A DNA stretch of 64,000 nt from Flavobacteriales bacterium ALC-1 (GTDB taxonomy: Bacteria > Bacteroidota > Bacteroidia > Flavobacteriales > Flavobacteriaceae): contig ABHI01000003.1 in assembly GCA_000171875.1 (NCBI GenBank), positions 186,001-250,000 on the forward strand, in the 5' to 3' direction. The stretch's first letter is position 1. Every line of letters begins with the position of its first letter. A program made the translations under genes and the position numbers. Positions 1 through 8,479 of this stretch are shown here, piece by piece. Under the pieces are notes generated by a model that searched no databases, was not told the origin of the DNA, and saw only the letters and a program-made list of their open reading frames with translations.

Positions 1-1
1 A

Positions 2-592
2 CTTAACAGAGCAAAAAATGAATTGCGTACAGCAGTCAGGCAGGCACAAAATAATTACCAATCGGCATCAATAACTACCAAAGATTTTACAATTAACAGC
101 AAAATTAATGGAAAAGTATATGCCTTATATAAGGAGCCTGGAGAAATTGTAACTAGTATGGAGCCATTGGCATCTGTAGGAAGTGCTAATAGGTTTATGG
201 TAGAATTATTAGTAGATGAAGTTGATATTGTACAAATAGGAAATGAGCAAGAGGTTTTAATTCATCTAGATGCCTATGAAGGTGTCATTTTTAAAGCGAA
301 AGTGTCTAAAATATATCCTAAGAAAGACGAACGCAACCAAACATTTAAAGTTGAAGCTGCTTTTATTGATCCACCAAAAATTTTATATCCAGGACTCTCT
401 GGTGAAGCAAATATTATCATTGCTAAAAAGGATAGCGTATTAACCATACCTAAAGCATATTTAGTTGATAATAATAAGGTGAAAACTGATGAAGGATTAG
501 TCACTATAAAAACAGGATTGCAAAATATGGATTACATAGAAATCCTATCTGGAATTAATAAAGAGACTTACATATATAAGCAAGATAAATGA
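2..592 (+). CDS. HlyD/MacA-type periplasmic adaptor subunit, 5' end cut by window edge
   Basis: The reading frame is open from the first base of the window, so the N-terminus (signal or membrane anchor and first helical hairpin) lies upstream. The visible 196 or so residues hold the second half of a lipoyl-like barrel-sandwich (NGKVYALYKEPGEIV), a beta-barrel region (VDEVDIVQIGNEQEVLI, YPGLSGEANI) and a membrane-proximal domain. This order is that of periplasmic adaptors of MacAB-like and RND-like exporters. Its stop overlaps the ATG of the FtsX permease (ATGA), and an ATPase follows, so it is the adaptor of a three-part MacAB/Lol-type ABC exporter. The substrate cannot be read from sequence. 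Confidence 0.85.
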   Translation, partial: LNRAKNELRTAVRQAQNNYQSASITTKDFTINSKINGKVYALYKEPGEIVTSMEPLASVGSANRFMVELLVDEVDIVQIGNEQEVLIHLDAYEGVIFKAKVSKIYPKKDERNQTFKVEAAFIDPPKILYPGLSGEANIIIAKKDSVLTIPKAYLVDNNKVKTDEGLVTIKTGLQNMDYIEILSGINKETYIYKQDK

Positions 593-1851
593 CCAATTGG
601 ACTGTCATATTAAGTATAGCAAAAACACACTTATTCACTAAAGTAAAGCAAACTTCAATAGCTGCTTTGGGTGTGACTTTTGGTATTGGCTCTTATATTA
701 CCTTGGTATCTTTTATGACGGGTTTAAACACCATGTTAGATGATCTTATCTTAAATCAAACTCCACATGTTCATGTTTACAATGAAATTGAACCTTCAAA
801 AAAACAGCCTGTGTCCTTGTATGATAATTTTAAAGAGAGCTTTAATATAGTACATTCTATTAAGCCAAAAATGAGTCAGAAAAAAATTCACAATGCATTA
901 CCTATTATTAGTTATTTAGGAAATGATGAGAATGTACGTGGGGTATTGCCACAGGTGAAAACTCAAATTTTTTATATAGCTGGGTCTATAGAGCTAGGAG
1001 GAAATCTCACAGGTATTAATGCTATAGATGAAGCTAGGTTATTTAATATGGGAGATTATATTGTTGAAGGTTCTGCAGAAGCTCTACAAACAACAGATAA
1101 TGGTATTTTATTGGGAATTGGTATTGCGAAAAAAATGTCGTTAAAAGTTGGAGATAGAGTACAAGTAAGCCCAATTAATGGAGGTATTTTTCCTCTAAAA
1201 ATTGTTGGTTTTTATCAGAGTGGGATTGCAGATTTAGATGCCATTCAAAGCTTTACAAATATTAAGACGGTACAACGTATTTTAGGAAAAGCAAAAGATT
1301 ATATCACAGATATTAATGTGAAGCTATATGACATTGAAGAAGCCTTACCTCTATCAAAAAAAATTGAACAGCAATTCAAGTTAAAAGCTATTGATATTAA
1401 AACGGCAAATGCTCAATTTGAAACAGGTACTACCATACGAAATCTCATCACATATGCCGTATCTGTAACCCTTCTTATTGTTGCTGGCTTTGGTATTTAT
1501 AACATATTAAACATGTTGATCTATGAAAAGATGAATGATATTGCCATCTTAAAAGCCACAGGTTTCTCTGGTAAAGATGTTCAGCTTATCTTTATGAGTC
1601 AGGCTATGATTATTGGTTTTGTAGGCGGTGTTTTAGGTTTGCTTATAGGTTTTGGATTGGCGAGTATAATTGCGACTATTCCATTTCAAACTGAAGCATT
1701 ACCAACAATAGAAACCTATCCAATTAATTTAAACCCATTATTCTTTGTCATTGGTTTTTCTTTTGCAATGATTTCAACATTTTTTGCTGGTTATTTACCA
1801 TCCAAAAAAGCTAAGAAAATAGATCCTGTAAGAATTATAAGAGGCCAATAA
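589..1851 (+). CDS. FtsX-family ABC transporter permease (MacB/LolC type)
   Basis: 420 residues with one N-terminal membrane segment (about 22-45), a large extracytoplasmic domain, then three C-terminal segments (about 285-308, 335-360 and 380-405). This is the MacB_PCD plus FtsX layout. The cytoplasmic motif EKMNDIAILKATGFS after the second segment is the coupling-helix region typical of FtsX permeases. The ATG overlaps the adaptor stop by four bases, and the ATPase gene starts one base after the stop, so the three proteins are very likely co-translated. Such permeases do mechanotransmission rather than classical import. Whether this one exports a toxin, a lipoprotein or a metal chelate is not decidable here. 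Confidence 0.88.
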   Translation: MTNWTVILSIAKTHLFTKVKQTSIAALGVTFGIGSYITLVSFMTGLNTMLDDLILNQTPHVHVYNEIEPSKKQPVSLYDNFKESFNIVHSIKPKMSQKKIHNALPIISYLGNDENVRGVLPQVKTQIFYIAGSIELGGNLTGINAIDEARLFNMGDYIVEGSAEALQTTDNGILLGIGIAKKMSLKVGDRVQVSPINGGIFPLKIVGFYQSGIADLDAIQSFTNIKTVQRILGKAKDYITDINVKLYDIEEALPLSKKIEQQFKLKAIDIKTANAQFETGTTIRNLITYAVSVTLLIVAGFGIYNILNMLIYEKMNDIAILKATGFSGKDVQLIFMSQAMIIGFVGGVLGLLIGFGLASIIATIPFQTEALPTIETYPINLNPLFFVIGFSFAMISTFFAGYLPSKKAKKIDPVRIIRGQ

Positions 1852-1852
1852 T

Positions 1853-2527
1853 ATGAGTGTTGTATTAGAAACAAAACATATTAATAAATACTTCAGAAAA
1901 CCTGTGTTGTTTCACGTGCTTAAAGATGTCAACTTTCAAATTAAAAAAGGAGAATTCGCATCAATAATGGGAAAATCTGGTTGTGGTAAATCGACGTTAC
2001 TCTATATTCTCTCAACAATGGATACAGATTATGAAGGGGAACTGTTTTTAAACAACCAACTAATTACAGGACAGGATAGAAAGCATTTATCCTATTTACG
2101 AAATAAGCATATTGGTTTTGTATTCCAGTTTCATTATCTGCTTTCTGAATTTTCTGTGTTAGAAAATGTAATGCTTCCTGCTAAGAAATTAGGGGAAAAA
2201 TCGTTTCAAGAAATTGAGCACGATGCTATAGAAAAGCTAAAAATGCTAAACATTGAACACTTAGCAAAAAAACGTGCCTCACGTGTATCTGGTGGAGAAA
2301 AACAACGTGTTGCTATTGCTAGAGCGTTGATTAATAATCCGTCTATTATAATGGGAGATGAGCCTACAGGTAATTTAGATAGTTATAATGCCGAAAATGT
2401 ATTCAACATATTTAAGCAATTAAGCGAAGAAAAAGGTTTGTCACTTTTAGTGGTGACTCATGATAAAGATTTCGCAAATAAAACCGATAGAATTATCGAA
2501 ATGGGTGATGGTAGAATTATAGTATAA
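1853..2527 (+). CDS. ABC transporter ATP-binding protein (MacB/LolD type)
   Basis: A 224-residue stand-alone nucleotide-binding domain. Walker A GKSGCGKST is at 40-48, the Q-loop is around FVFQFH, the ABC signature VSGGEKQR is near 145-152, Walker B with catalytic Glu is IIMGDEPT, and the H-loop is VVTHD. The length and the DEPTGNLD sequence match the LolD/MacB/FtsE class that partners FtsX permeases. It lies one base after the permease stop, so it belongs to the same operon as the adaptor and permease. It supplies ATP hydrolysis on the cytoplasmic side. Confidence 0.92.
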   Translation: MSVVLETKHINKYFRKPVLFHVLKDVNFQIKKGEFASIMGKSGCGKSTLLYILSTMDTDYEGELFLNNQLITGQDRKHLSYLRNKHIGFVFQFHYLLSEFSVLENVMLPAKKLGEKSFQEIEHDAIEKLKMLNIEHLAKKRASRVSGGEKQRVAIARALINNPSIIMGDEPTGNLDSYNAENVFNIFKQLSEEKGLSLLVVTHDKDFANKTDRIIEMGDGRIIV

Positions 2528-2563
2528 GTTATTTAAATAAAAGATAGATAATCTAAATATTTA

Positions 2564-4531
2564 ATGGAACATAATAAGGAGAACGTTCATACTTGCAATT
2601 ACATATTCGGCAAAAAAACAGAGCTCTATTTTGCGCTTCTATGTGGTGTTTTCTTAATTACAGGTTTTTTAATTGACAAGCTTGCTAATCTACCTAGCTG
2701 GATTTCTTTATTAAGCTTTATCATATCTTATGCATTTGGTGGATACTTTATAATGGTTGAAGCGTTTAAAAAAATTCCTAAAAGGGAATTTGATATTGAT
2801 TTTCTAATGATTGCAGCTGCAGTTGGAGCTGCTTATATTGATAGTTGGGCAGAAGGTGCTTTACTGTTATTTCTTTTTAGTTTAGGTCATGCACTTGAGC
2901 ATTATGCTATGAATAAAGCTAAAAAATCGATTGAAGCCTTAGGTAATTTATCTCCAAAAATGGCACTCGTTAAAAAAAAAGGAAGGCTTGAAGACATACC
3001 GATTGAATATTTAAAGGTTACTGATGTTATAGTAGTAAAACCTAATACTAAAATTGCCGCAGATGGTGTAGTTATTAGCGGTAGTAGCAGCGTAAATCAA
3101 GCACCAATAACTGGGGAGAGTATTCCAATTGATAAAACATTTATAATAAGTACAGATCACTTGCCAGATTTTAATGATATTGATAAAAAACATGTTGTAT
3201 TTGCAGGTACTATTAATGGTGACAGCAGTATTGAGATTCTAGTTCTAAAATTAAGTGAAGATTCTACCGTTTCGCGATTAGTAAAAATGGTTAGTGAGGT
3301 TGAAGCTCAAAAATCACCAACACAAAGACTGACCAAAAAATTTGAAAAATGGTATGTGCCAATAGTTATTTTAGTGGTGTTTTTATTGTGCTTTGCATTC
3401 TTAATTATAGAAGAAAGTTTCAACGCTAGTCTTTACAGAGCCATAACTGTATTAGTAGCTGCAAGTCCATGTGCATTAGCAATTTCAACGCCAAGTGCCG
3501 TATTGAGTGGAATAGCAAGAGCAGCTCAAAAAGGTGTGCTTATTAAAGGGGGAAAAGCTTTAGAAGATTTAGGGGAAATTACCACTATGGCATTTGATAA
3601 AACAGGAACATTGACCGAAGGAAAACCAAAGCTTACCAATCTTATTTCGTTAGATGTTTTTAATGAAAACGAATTAGCAAAAATAGTTTTTGAAATTGAA
3701 AGTTTAAGTAATCATCCGATTGCAAAAGCGGTTACTCATGATTTAAAAACAAAGTATAATCTTGAGCCCGAAAATAAAGCATCTAAAATTGATGCGATTC
3801 AAGGTAAAGGAATAACGGCAAATTATGATGGAGAAAAAGTAAGTATTGGGAACGTGAAATTGATACAAGATTCTGGTATCATAGTCGATTCAAAGATTTT
3901 TTCAAAAATGGAACAGCTATTAAAAGATGGACACACTGTAATGTTGGTAGCACATAAAGATAAAATCATTGGATTAGTAAGTGTGATGGATTTGCCAAGA
4001 AAAACAGCAATTTCAACACTTAAACGCTTAAAAGAAATTGGAATAAAGTATATGATTATGCTCACAGGAGATCATCAAAATGTTGGCGATGCTATTGCTA
4101 AACAAATTGGTCTTACTGAAGCTCTAGGAAATTTATTGCCAGAAGATAAAGTTACAGTAGTAAAAGCATTAATTAAAAGAGATAAAAAAATTGCAATGGT
4201 TGGTGATGGTGTTAACGATGCACCAGCAATGGCATTGAGTACTGTAAGTGTAGCAATGGGGGCAGTTGGCAGTGATGTTGCTCTAGAAACTGCAGATGTT
4301 GCGTTAATGTCCGATAAAATTGAAAATTTACCATTTGTTATAGGTCTAAGTAGAGAATCTAAACGAATTATTAAACAGAATATATGGATAAGCTTAAGTG
4401 TAGTAGTTTTATTAGTTCCTGTTACTATTTTTGGTTTAACTAATATTGGTTTAGCAGTTGCTTTCCATGAGGGTTCTACTATAGTTGTGGTTTTAAATGC
4501 GTTAAGGTTACTTCGTTATAAAATGGATTAA
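2564..4531 (+). CDS. Heavy-metal P1B-type ATPase, P1B-4 (Co/Fe/Zn) signature
   Basis: 655 residues. Landmarks in order: actuator loop TGES at 183-186, membrane metal site SPC at 301-303, phosphorylation motif DKTGT at 345-349, MLTGD, the hinge GDGVNDAPA, and HEGST at 635-639 in the last membrane segment. SPC together with HEG(S/G)T is the established signature of P1B-4 pumps, which export cobalt, ferrous iron or zinc. The N-terminus has no full HMA domain, only a short tail with His9 and Cys11, again usual for P1B-4. It lies 36 bp after the ABC ATPase on the same strand and may share its transcript. Exact metal specificity is inference. Confidence 0.9.
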   Translation: MEHNKENVHTCNYIFGKKTELYFALLCGVFLITGFLIDKLANLPSWISLLSFIISYAFGGYFIMVEAFKKIPKREFDIDFLMIAAAVGAAYIDSWAEGALLLFLFSLGHALEHYAMNKAKKSIEALGNLSPKMALVKKKGRLEDIPIEYLKVTDVIVVKPNTKIAADGVVISGSSSVNQAPITGESIPIDKTFIISTDHLPDFNDIDKKHVVFAGTINGDSSIEILVLKLSEDSTVSRLVKMVSEVEAQKSPTQRLTKKFEKWYVPIVILVVFLLCFAFLIIEESFNASLYRAITVLVAASPCALAISTPSAVLSGIARAAQKGVLIKGGKALEDLGEITTMAFDKTGTLTEGKPKLTNLISLDVFNENELAKIVFEIESLSNHPIAKAVTHDLKTKYNLEPENKASKIDAIQGKGITANYDGEKVSIGNVKLIQDSGIIVDSKIFSKMEQLLKDGHTVMLVAHKDKIIGLVSVMDLPRKTAISTLKRLKEIGIKYMIMLTGDHQNVGDAIAKQIGLTEALGNLLPEDKVTVVKALIKRDKKIAMVGDGVNDAPAMALSTVSVAMGAVGSDVALETADVALMSDKIENLPFVIGLSRESKRIIKQNIWISLSVVVLLVPVTIFGLTNIGLAVAFHEGSTIVVVLNALRLLRYKMD

Positions 4532-4597
4532 ATCTAACTGACATTTCTCATTTTAAATTTGATATGCATCTTTTACTTTTATAGTAAATAAGATTGT

Positions 4598-5188
4598 ATG
4601 CTAACATTTAAGAACTTCAATATTGCAGATTGGTTTTCATTTTATCGCATTTTTGCAGCACCATTTTTACTGACTCTAATTTGGTTTGACCAACGTGTAA
4701 TATTTACTTGGGTGTTACTCTTAAGTTATTCAACAGATGCTATAGATGGTTATTTAGCAAGAAAACTTAAAATTACTAGTCCAAGAGGCTCGCAGCTCGA
4801 TTCTTTTGGAGATCAAATAACATTGATTGTTGGTTTAATTGGACTCTTCTATTTCGAAGCAGAGTTTATTAAAACTAATCTTATTTTAATTCTTATTGCT
4901 TTTGTTCCATACATTATACAAATGGTTATAGCATACTGGAAATATGGTAAAGCTACTGCATTTCATACCTATTTAGCCAAACTTTCAGCCGTAGTACAAA
5001 GTGCTTTTATCTTATGGTCATTATTCATCACTCCAGATTATACTCTATTTTATATAATGATTGCTGTTGGACTTATAGAAACCTTTGAAGAAATCACACT
5101 TATTTTTATGTATGATAATTGGGCTTCGGATGTAAAAGGTGTCTTTTGGGCTTACAGAGATAAGAGACGTTTAAAAAAGAAGTCATGA
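4598..5188 (+). CDS. CDP-alcohol phosphatidyltransferase family membrane enzyme
   Basis: 196 residues, mostly membrane helices. The family signature D-x2-DG-x2-AR-x8-G-x3-D-x3-D is complete: D47, D50, G51, A54, R55, G64, D68, D72. These aspartates bind the divalent metals that activate CDP-diacylglycerol (or another CDP-alcohol) for transfer to a second alcohol in phospholipid synthesis. The acceptor (glycerol-3-phosphate, serine, inositol) is not evident. The stop overlaps the start of the metallophosphoesterase gene by ATGA, so the two are coupled. That pairing would fit a synthase plus a phosphatase, but this is inference. Confidence 0.88.
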   Translation: MLTFKNFNIADWFSFYRIFAAPFLLTLIWFDQRVIFTWVLLLSYSTDAIDGYLARKLKITSPRGSQLDSFGDQITLIVGLIGLFYFEAEFIKTNLILILIAFVPYIIQMVIAYWKYGKATAFHTYLAKLSAVVQSAFILWSLFITPDYTLFYIMIAVGLIETFEEITLIFMYDNWASDVKGVFWAYRDKRRLKKKS

Positions 5189-6408
5189 AGTCATTTTCTT
5201 TATTCACCATTATTTTGCTGTGTATAGCAATTCTTCTAATTGATATTTTAGCGTTTTATTGGTTGCAATCTATTACAAGTCTCATTGAATTCTCATTATT
5301 AAAATCGATTATACATAGCCTTTTCTGGTTTTTTACAATAGGTTTAATTACCTCAGTTATTATATTAAAGGCTACTCTAGATGACATTAACCCTGCTAGA
5401 AAACAACTATTGATTTCTTCATTTTATGGGTTGGCAATTTCTTCCTTTGTTCCTAAGCTAATTTTTGTCATTATTATCTCAATATTATATTTTACAAATT
5501 ATTTATTTTCTGAAAGTGAATCACTCATCATAGTTCCTATTATTGGATTGTTTTCAGGGTTTATACCATTTTTTGTTATCGTTTATGGTGTCTTTATTGC
5601 TATCTATAAATTCAAAGTGCATCTACATACCATTCAATATAACAGTTTACCAAAAGCTTTTAATGGTCTAAAAATTGTACAATTATCTGATTTGCATTTG
5701 GGTAGTTTTAATTATCGTTATCACAGATTGGAAACTGCAATTAAAAAAATTAATCATTTACAACCTGATTATATTCTAATAACAGGCGATTTGGTAAACA
5801 ACTACGCCTGGGAATTACGTGGTTGGGATAATGTATTTCAAAAATTAGAAGCCAGCAAAGGAAAATATGCCATTTTAGGAAATCATGATTACGGTGATTA
5901 CAGTAAATGGGATTCTGAGAGGGCCAAACAAGACAACTTTGACGCGATTAAGCAATTTTATAAGAACATAGGTTTTAAACTTTTACTAAATGAAGCTGAA
6001 ATCATTTCAGAAAATAAAGAATATATCGCTATCATTGGAGTAGAAAATTGGAGCAAACGACCTTCTAAGCAATATGGAGATTTACAAAAAGCTACTAAAA
6101 GTGTAGCAACCATTCCTTTTAAAATATTATTGTCACATGACCCAACCCATTGGACCGAAGAAGTGATAGGTAAAACAGATATTGCTCTCACACTTTCTGG
6201 TCACACGCATGGCATGCAAGCCGCATTTAAGTACAAAAATTTAGAGTGGAGTCCAATAAAATACAAATTTAAACATTGGGCTGGATTATATAAGCATAAG
6301 CAACAATATCTCTATGTAAATAGAGGTTTGGGTTGGTTAGGCTTTCCTGCAAGGATTGGAATGCGCCCAGAAATTACCTGTATTAAGCTAAAAAAATATT
6401 TAGACTGA
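5185..6408 (+). CDS. Membrane-anchored metallophosphoesterase
   Basis: 407 residues. The first 150 or so hold about four hydrophobic helices; the rest is a calcineurin-like phosphoesterase domain. The dinuclear-metal motifs appear in the standard order: SDLHLG, TGDLVNN, GNHDYGD, LLSHDP and GHTHGMQ. This is the layout of YkuE/YaeI-like enzymes, which cut phosphoester or lipid-phosphate bonds at the membrane. It is translationally coupled to the CDP-alcohol transferase in front of it. The substrate is unknown. Confidence 0.88.
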   Translation: MKSFSLFTIILLCIAILLIDILAFYWLQSITSLIEFSLLKSIIHSLFWFFTIGLITSVIILKATLDDINPARKQLLISSFYGLAISSFVPKLIFVIIISILYFTNYLFSESESLIIVPIIGLFSGFIPFFVIVYGVFIAIYKFKVHLHTIQYNSLPKAFNGLKIVQLSDLHLGSFNYRYHRLETAIKKINHLQPDYILITGDLVNNYAWELRGWDNVFQKLEASKGKYAILGNHDYGDYSKWDSERAKQDNFDAIKQFYKNIGFKLLLNEAEIISENKEYIAIIGVENWSKRPSKQYGDLQKATKSVATIPFKILLSHDPTHWTEEVIGKTDIALTLSGHTHGMQAAFKYKNLEWSPIKYKFKHWAGLYKHKQQYLYVNRGLGWLGFPARIGMRPEITCIKLKKYLD

Positions 6409-6475
6409 TTTTTATCATTTATTTTAACGATCACTATGCTTACCTTACTTACTAAATAAGATAATACAAAACATA

Positions 6476-6931
6476 ATGTTTAAAAATTTAGAAGATAAAG
6501 AGATAGAGTTTATTCTTGAGAATAACTACATAGGTTATTTAGGGTATATTTTTAATAACAAACCTTATGTGGTACCGATTACGTATCATTTCGATAAAGA
6601 AAGTAATGCAATTATATGTTACTCTGGTGATGGGCATAAAATGAATGCAATGCGTAAAAATAATATAGTGTCTCTACAAGTTGGAGAAATTGAAACTGTA
6701 AATCAATGGAAGTCTATATTGGTGCATGGCACTTTTGAACAGCATTTTGGTAGTGATGCAAAATCTTATTTGCATAAATTTTCACTAGGTGTTAAGGATG
6801 TAATTATTGAAAGAGAACATAGAAAAGCAAATTTTATTAGTGAGTTTTCAAGTAAAATCTATAAAGATGATATTCCATCAGTATTTCTTATAAAGATTAC
6901 AGAAATCACTGGAAAAATGAGACGCAACTAA
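6476..6931 (+). CDS. Pyridoxamine 5'-phosphate oxidase-family flavin-binding protein
   Basis: 151 residues with the split-barrel FMN-binding fold. YLGYIFNNKPYVVPITYHFDK is the usual first strand pair, followed by the ICYSGDGHKMNAMRKN segment that contacts the flavin phosphate, then LQVGEI and WKSILVHGTFE. This is the Pyridox_ox_2 (NimA-like) subgroup rather than PdxH, which is longer. A role as an FMN- or heme-dependent reductase is inferred from family only. It stands alone, 67 bp after the phosphoesterase gene and 15 bp before the next lipoprotein gene. Confidence 0.8.
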   Translation: MFKNLEDKEIEFILENNYIGYLGYIFNNKPYVVPITYHFDKESNAIICYSGDGHKMNAMRKNNIVSLQVGEIETVNQWKSILVHGTFEQHFGSDAKSYLHKFSLGVKDVIIEREHRKANFISEFSSKIYKDDIPSVFLIKITEITGKMRRN

Positions 6932-6946
6932 CTACAATATAAGCTT

Positions 6947-7825
6947 ATGAAATATATATATCTAATAACCATATTCTTTATATTTTTTGGATGTAAAGAC
7001 GCTGTTAAAAACAATAAAGGCATTGATAAAGAAGGCAGCGAAGAGGTTAGTCCTATTGTTAAAGAACATACTAAAACAGAAGATTTAGATATTAAATCTA
7101 TAGATAAGTCCAGAACTATTGAGTTAAAACAAAAACAATTAATTGAAAAAAAAGACGAGCGAGAAGATCTTCAAACATTGATTATTGATAAAAAATATCT
7201 TGTTGATAAAAAAGACTACATTATCAATTTTAAGTACCCTTTACTTAATGAGTCATTTAAGCCAACAAACTCAAATTTCAATGGTTTTATTAATGATTAC
7301 TATGTCAATATCACAAAAACCGAAGAGGATATTTTAGAAAGTAAGATGTTATGCGATAGTATAGCAGCTAAAAACTTTAGAGAAGAACGATTTATAGATT
7401 ATAAAATCTATGTTGTAAGCGATCAGCTTGTAAGTGTTCTCTTCTATAAAGAAAATTTTTATTCTGGATCCATGCATCCAAGCTATTCTTTTGATTGCTT
7501 TAATTTTGATTTAAACAGAGGTGTTTTTATGGCATATGAAGATTTTTTTATTCAAGGTTCTGAAGACGAATTATTAACTATAATAAATCAAAAAATAGAT
7601 GAAAGCATAAATAAAGGAGACTTGTATTATGAGTGTTGGGAAATCTCTTCAGATGATTTTTTTAACGCAAAAAACAACTTTGTACTTAATGACGATTATG
7701 TAGAGTTTTATTTTGACGATTGTATTATATGCCCATCATATACTGGGACTTACTCAATAGAGCTTCCGTTAACAGATGTATTATCTGTACTGAAGAAATA
7801 CGAATTAAATCCATTAGTTTTTTGA
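6947..7825 (+). CDS. DUF3298-type lipoprotein (RsiV-like fold)
   Basis: 292 residues. The N-terminus is a lipoprotein signal with the modified cysteine at C16 (FFIFFGC), then a charged linker rich in Lys and Glu to about residue 90. The C-terminal part carries DUF4163/DUF3298 hallmarks: SGSMHPSYSFDCFNFDLNRG followed by a FFIQGSEDELLTII-type segment and a late FYFDDC..CPSYTGTYSIELP. In other bacteria this fold occurs in RsiV anti-sigma factors and in lysozyme- or sugar-sensing lipoproteins. There is no sigma factor next to it, so no signalling role is claimed. Confidence 0.72.
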   Translation: MKYIYLITIFFIFFGCKDAVKNNKGIDKEGSEEVSPIVKEHTKTEDLDIKSIDKSRTIELKQKQLIEKKDEREDLQTLIIDKKYLVDKKDYIINFKYPLLNESFKPTNSNFNGFINDYYVNITKTEEDILESKMLCDSIAAKNFREERFIDYKIYVVSDQLVSVLFYKENFYSGSMHPSYSFDCFNFDLNRGVFMAYEDFFIQGSEDELLTIINQKIDESINKGDLYYECWEISSDDFFNAKNNFVLNDDYVEFYFDDCIICPSYTGTYSIELPLTDVLSVLKKYELNPLVF

Positions 7826-7837
7826 TATACATTCATT

Positions 7838-8296
7838 ATGAAAACAAAAACAGAACTATTACTAGAATTATGGCAAGAAGCCAGAATACGGTTTACTAAT
7901 AAATTACCCGAACTTGTAGAAGACGATTTAAAGAAAAAACTGTTGCCTTGTCCAAATAGTATAGGCTTTTTAATTCGTCATATAGGTGATGTAGAATTAC
8001 TTTTCGCAAAAAATGTATTTGGGTCAAGCAACACAAGAGTTATTGCAAAAACAGTAATAGCTCAAAAAGATACAGGCAATTGGACTAACCTTAGTGAGTT
8101 AATTAGTTATGTTAATCATTCATTTGAGGTACTACAATCAATAGTTAAAAAACAAGAAGATTTAGATTGGGAAACGATTATCACAACCAAAGAATTTGGT
8201 ACAAAAACTAAAGCTGAAGCTTTTGGCAGAATTATATCGCATACTACATATCATGCAGGTCAATTGTCTATCATAAAAAAATATGGAAAGGCTTAA
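7838..8296 (+). CDS. DinB-family protein
   Basis: 152 residues forming the four-helix DinB bundle. The metal-binding histidines are visible in order: FLIRHIGDVE in helix 2 and SHTTYHAGQLS near the C-terminus. The length matches DinB_2/DUF1572-like members. The family includes thiol-dependent S-transferases and proteins of unknown function; nothing here narrows it further. It starts 12 bp after the DUF3298 lipoprotein gene and probably shares its transcript. Confidence 0.75.
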   Translation: MKTKTELLLELWQEARIRFTNKLPELVEDDLKKKLLPCPNSIGFLIRHIGDVELLFAKNVFGSSNTRVIAKTVIAQKDTGNWTNLSELISYVNHSFEVLQSIVKKQEDLDWETIITTKEFGTKTKAEAFGRIISHTTYHAGQLSIIKKYGKA

Positions 8297-8302
8297 TTCA
8301 TA

Positions 8303-8416
8303 CTAATAACCTAATTCATTCTTAATCATTGGCACTTCCCATTTTATCATTTCTTTTAAAAACTCATCGACCTTTTCAATAATCAACTTTTTTGCTTTGC
8401 AAAAGAAATTACTCTT
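8303..8416 (-). pseudogene. Possible gene remnant (C-terminal fragment of unknown protein)
   Basis: The 183-bp gap between the DinB gene and the DUF4010 gene holds, on the minus strand, a 37-codon open stretch ending in a stop at 8303-8305. It reads like a natural protein tail: KKLIIEKVDEFLKEM followed by IKWEVPMIKNELGY. An in-frame stop precedes it and there is no credible start. I read it as the decayed C-terminus of a lost gene; the family is not recognised. It could also be chance coding-like sequence. Confidence 0.3.
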
Positions 8417-8479
8417 TAATAAGAGTCAAATGACTTTAATCAGGTTTAATAATTCTCAAAATGCTAATTTTGTTATACG

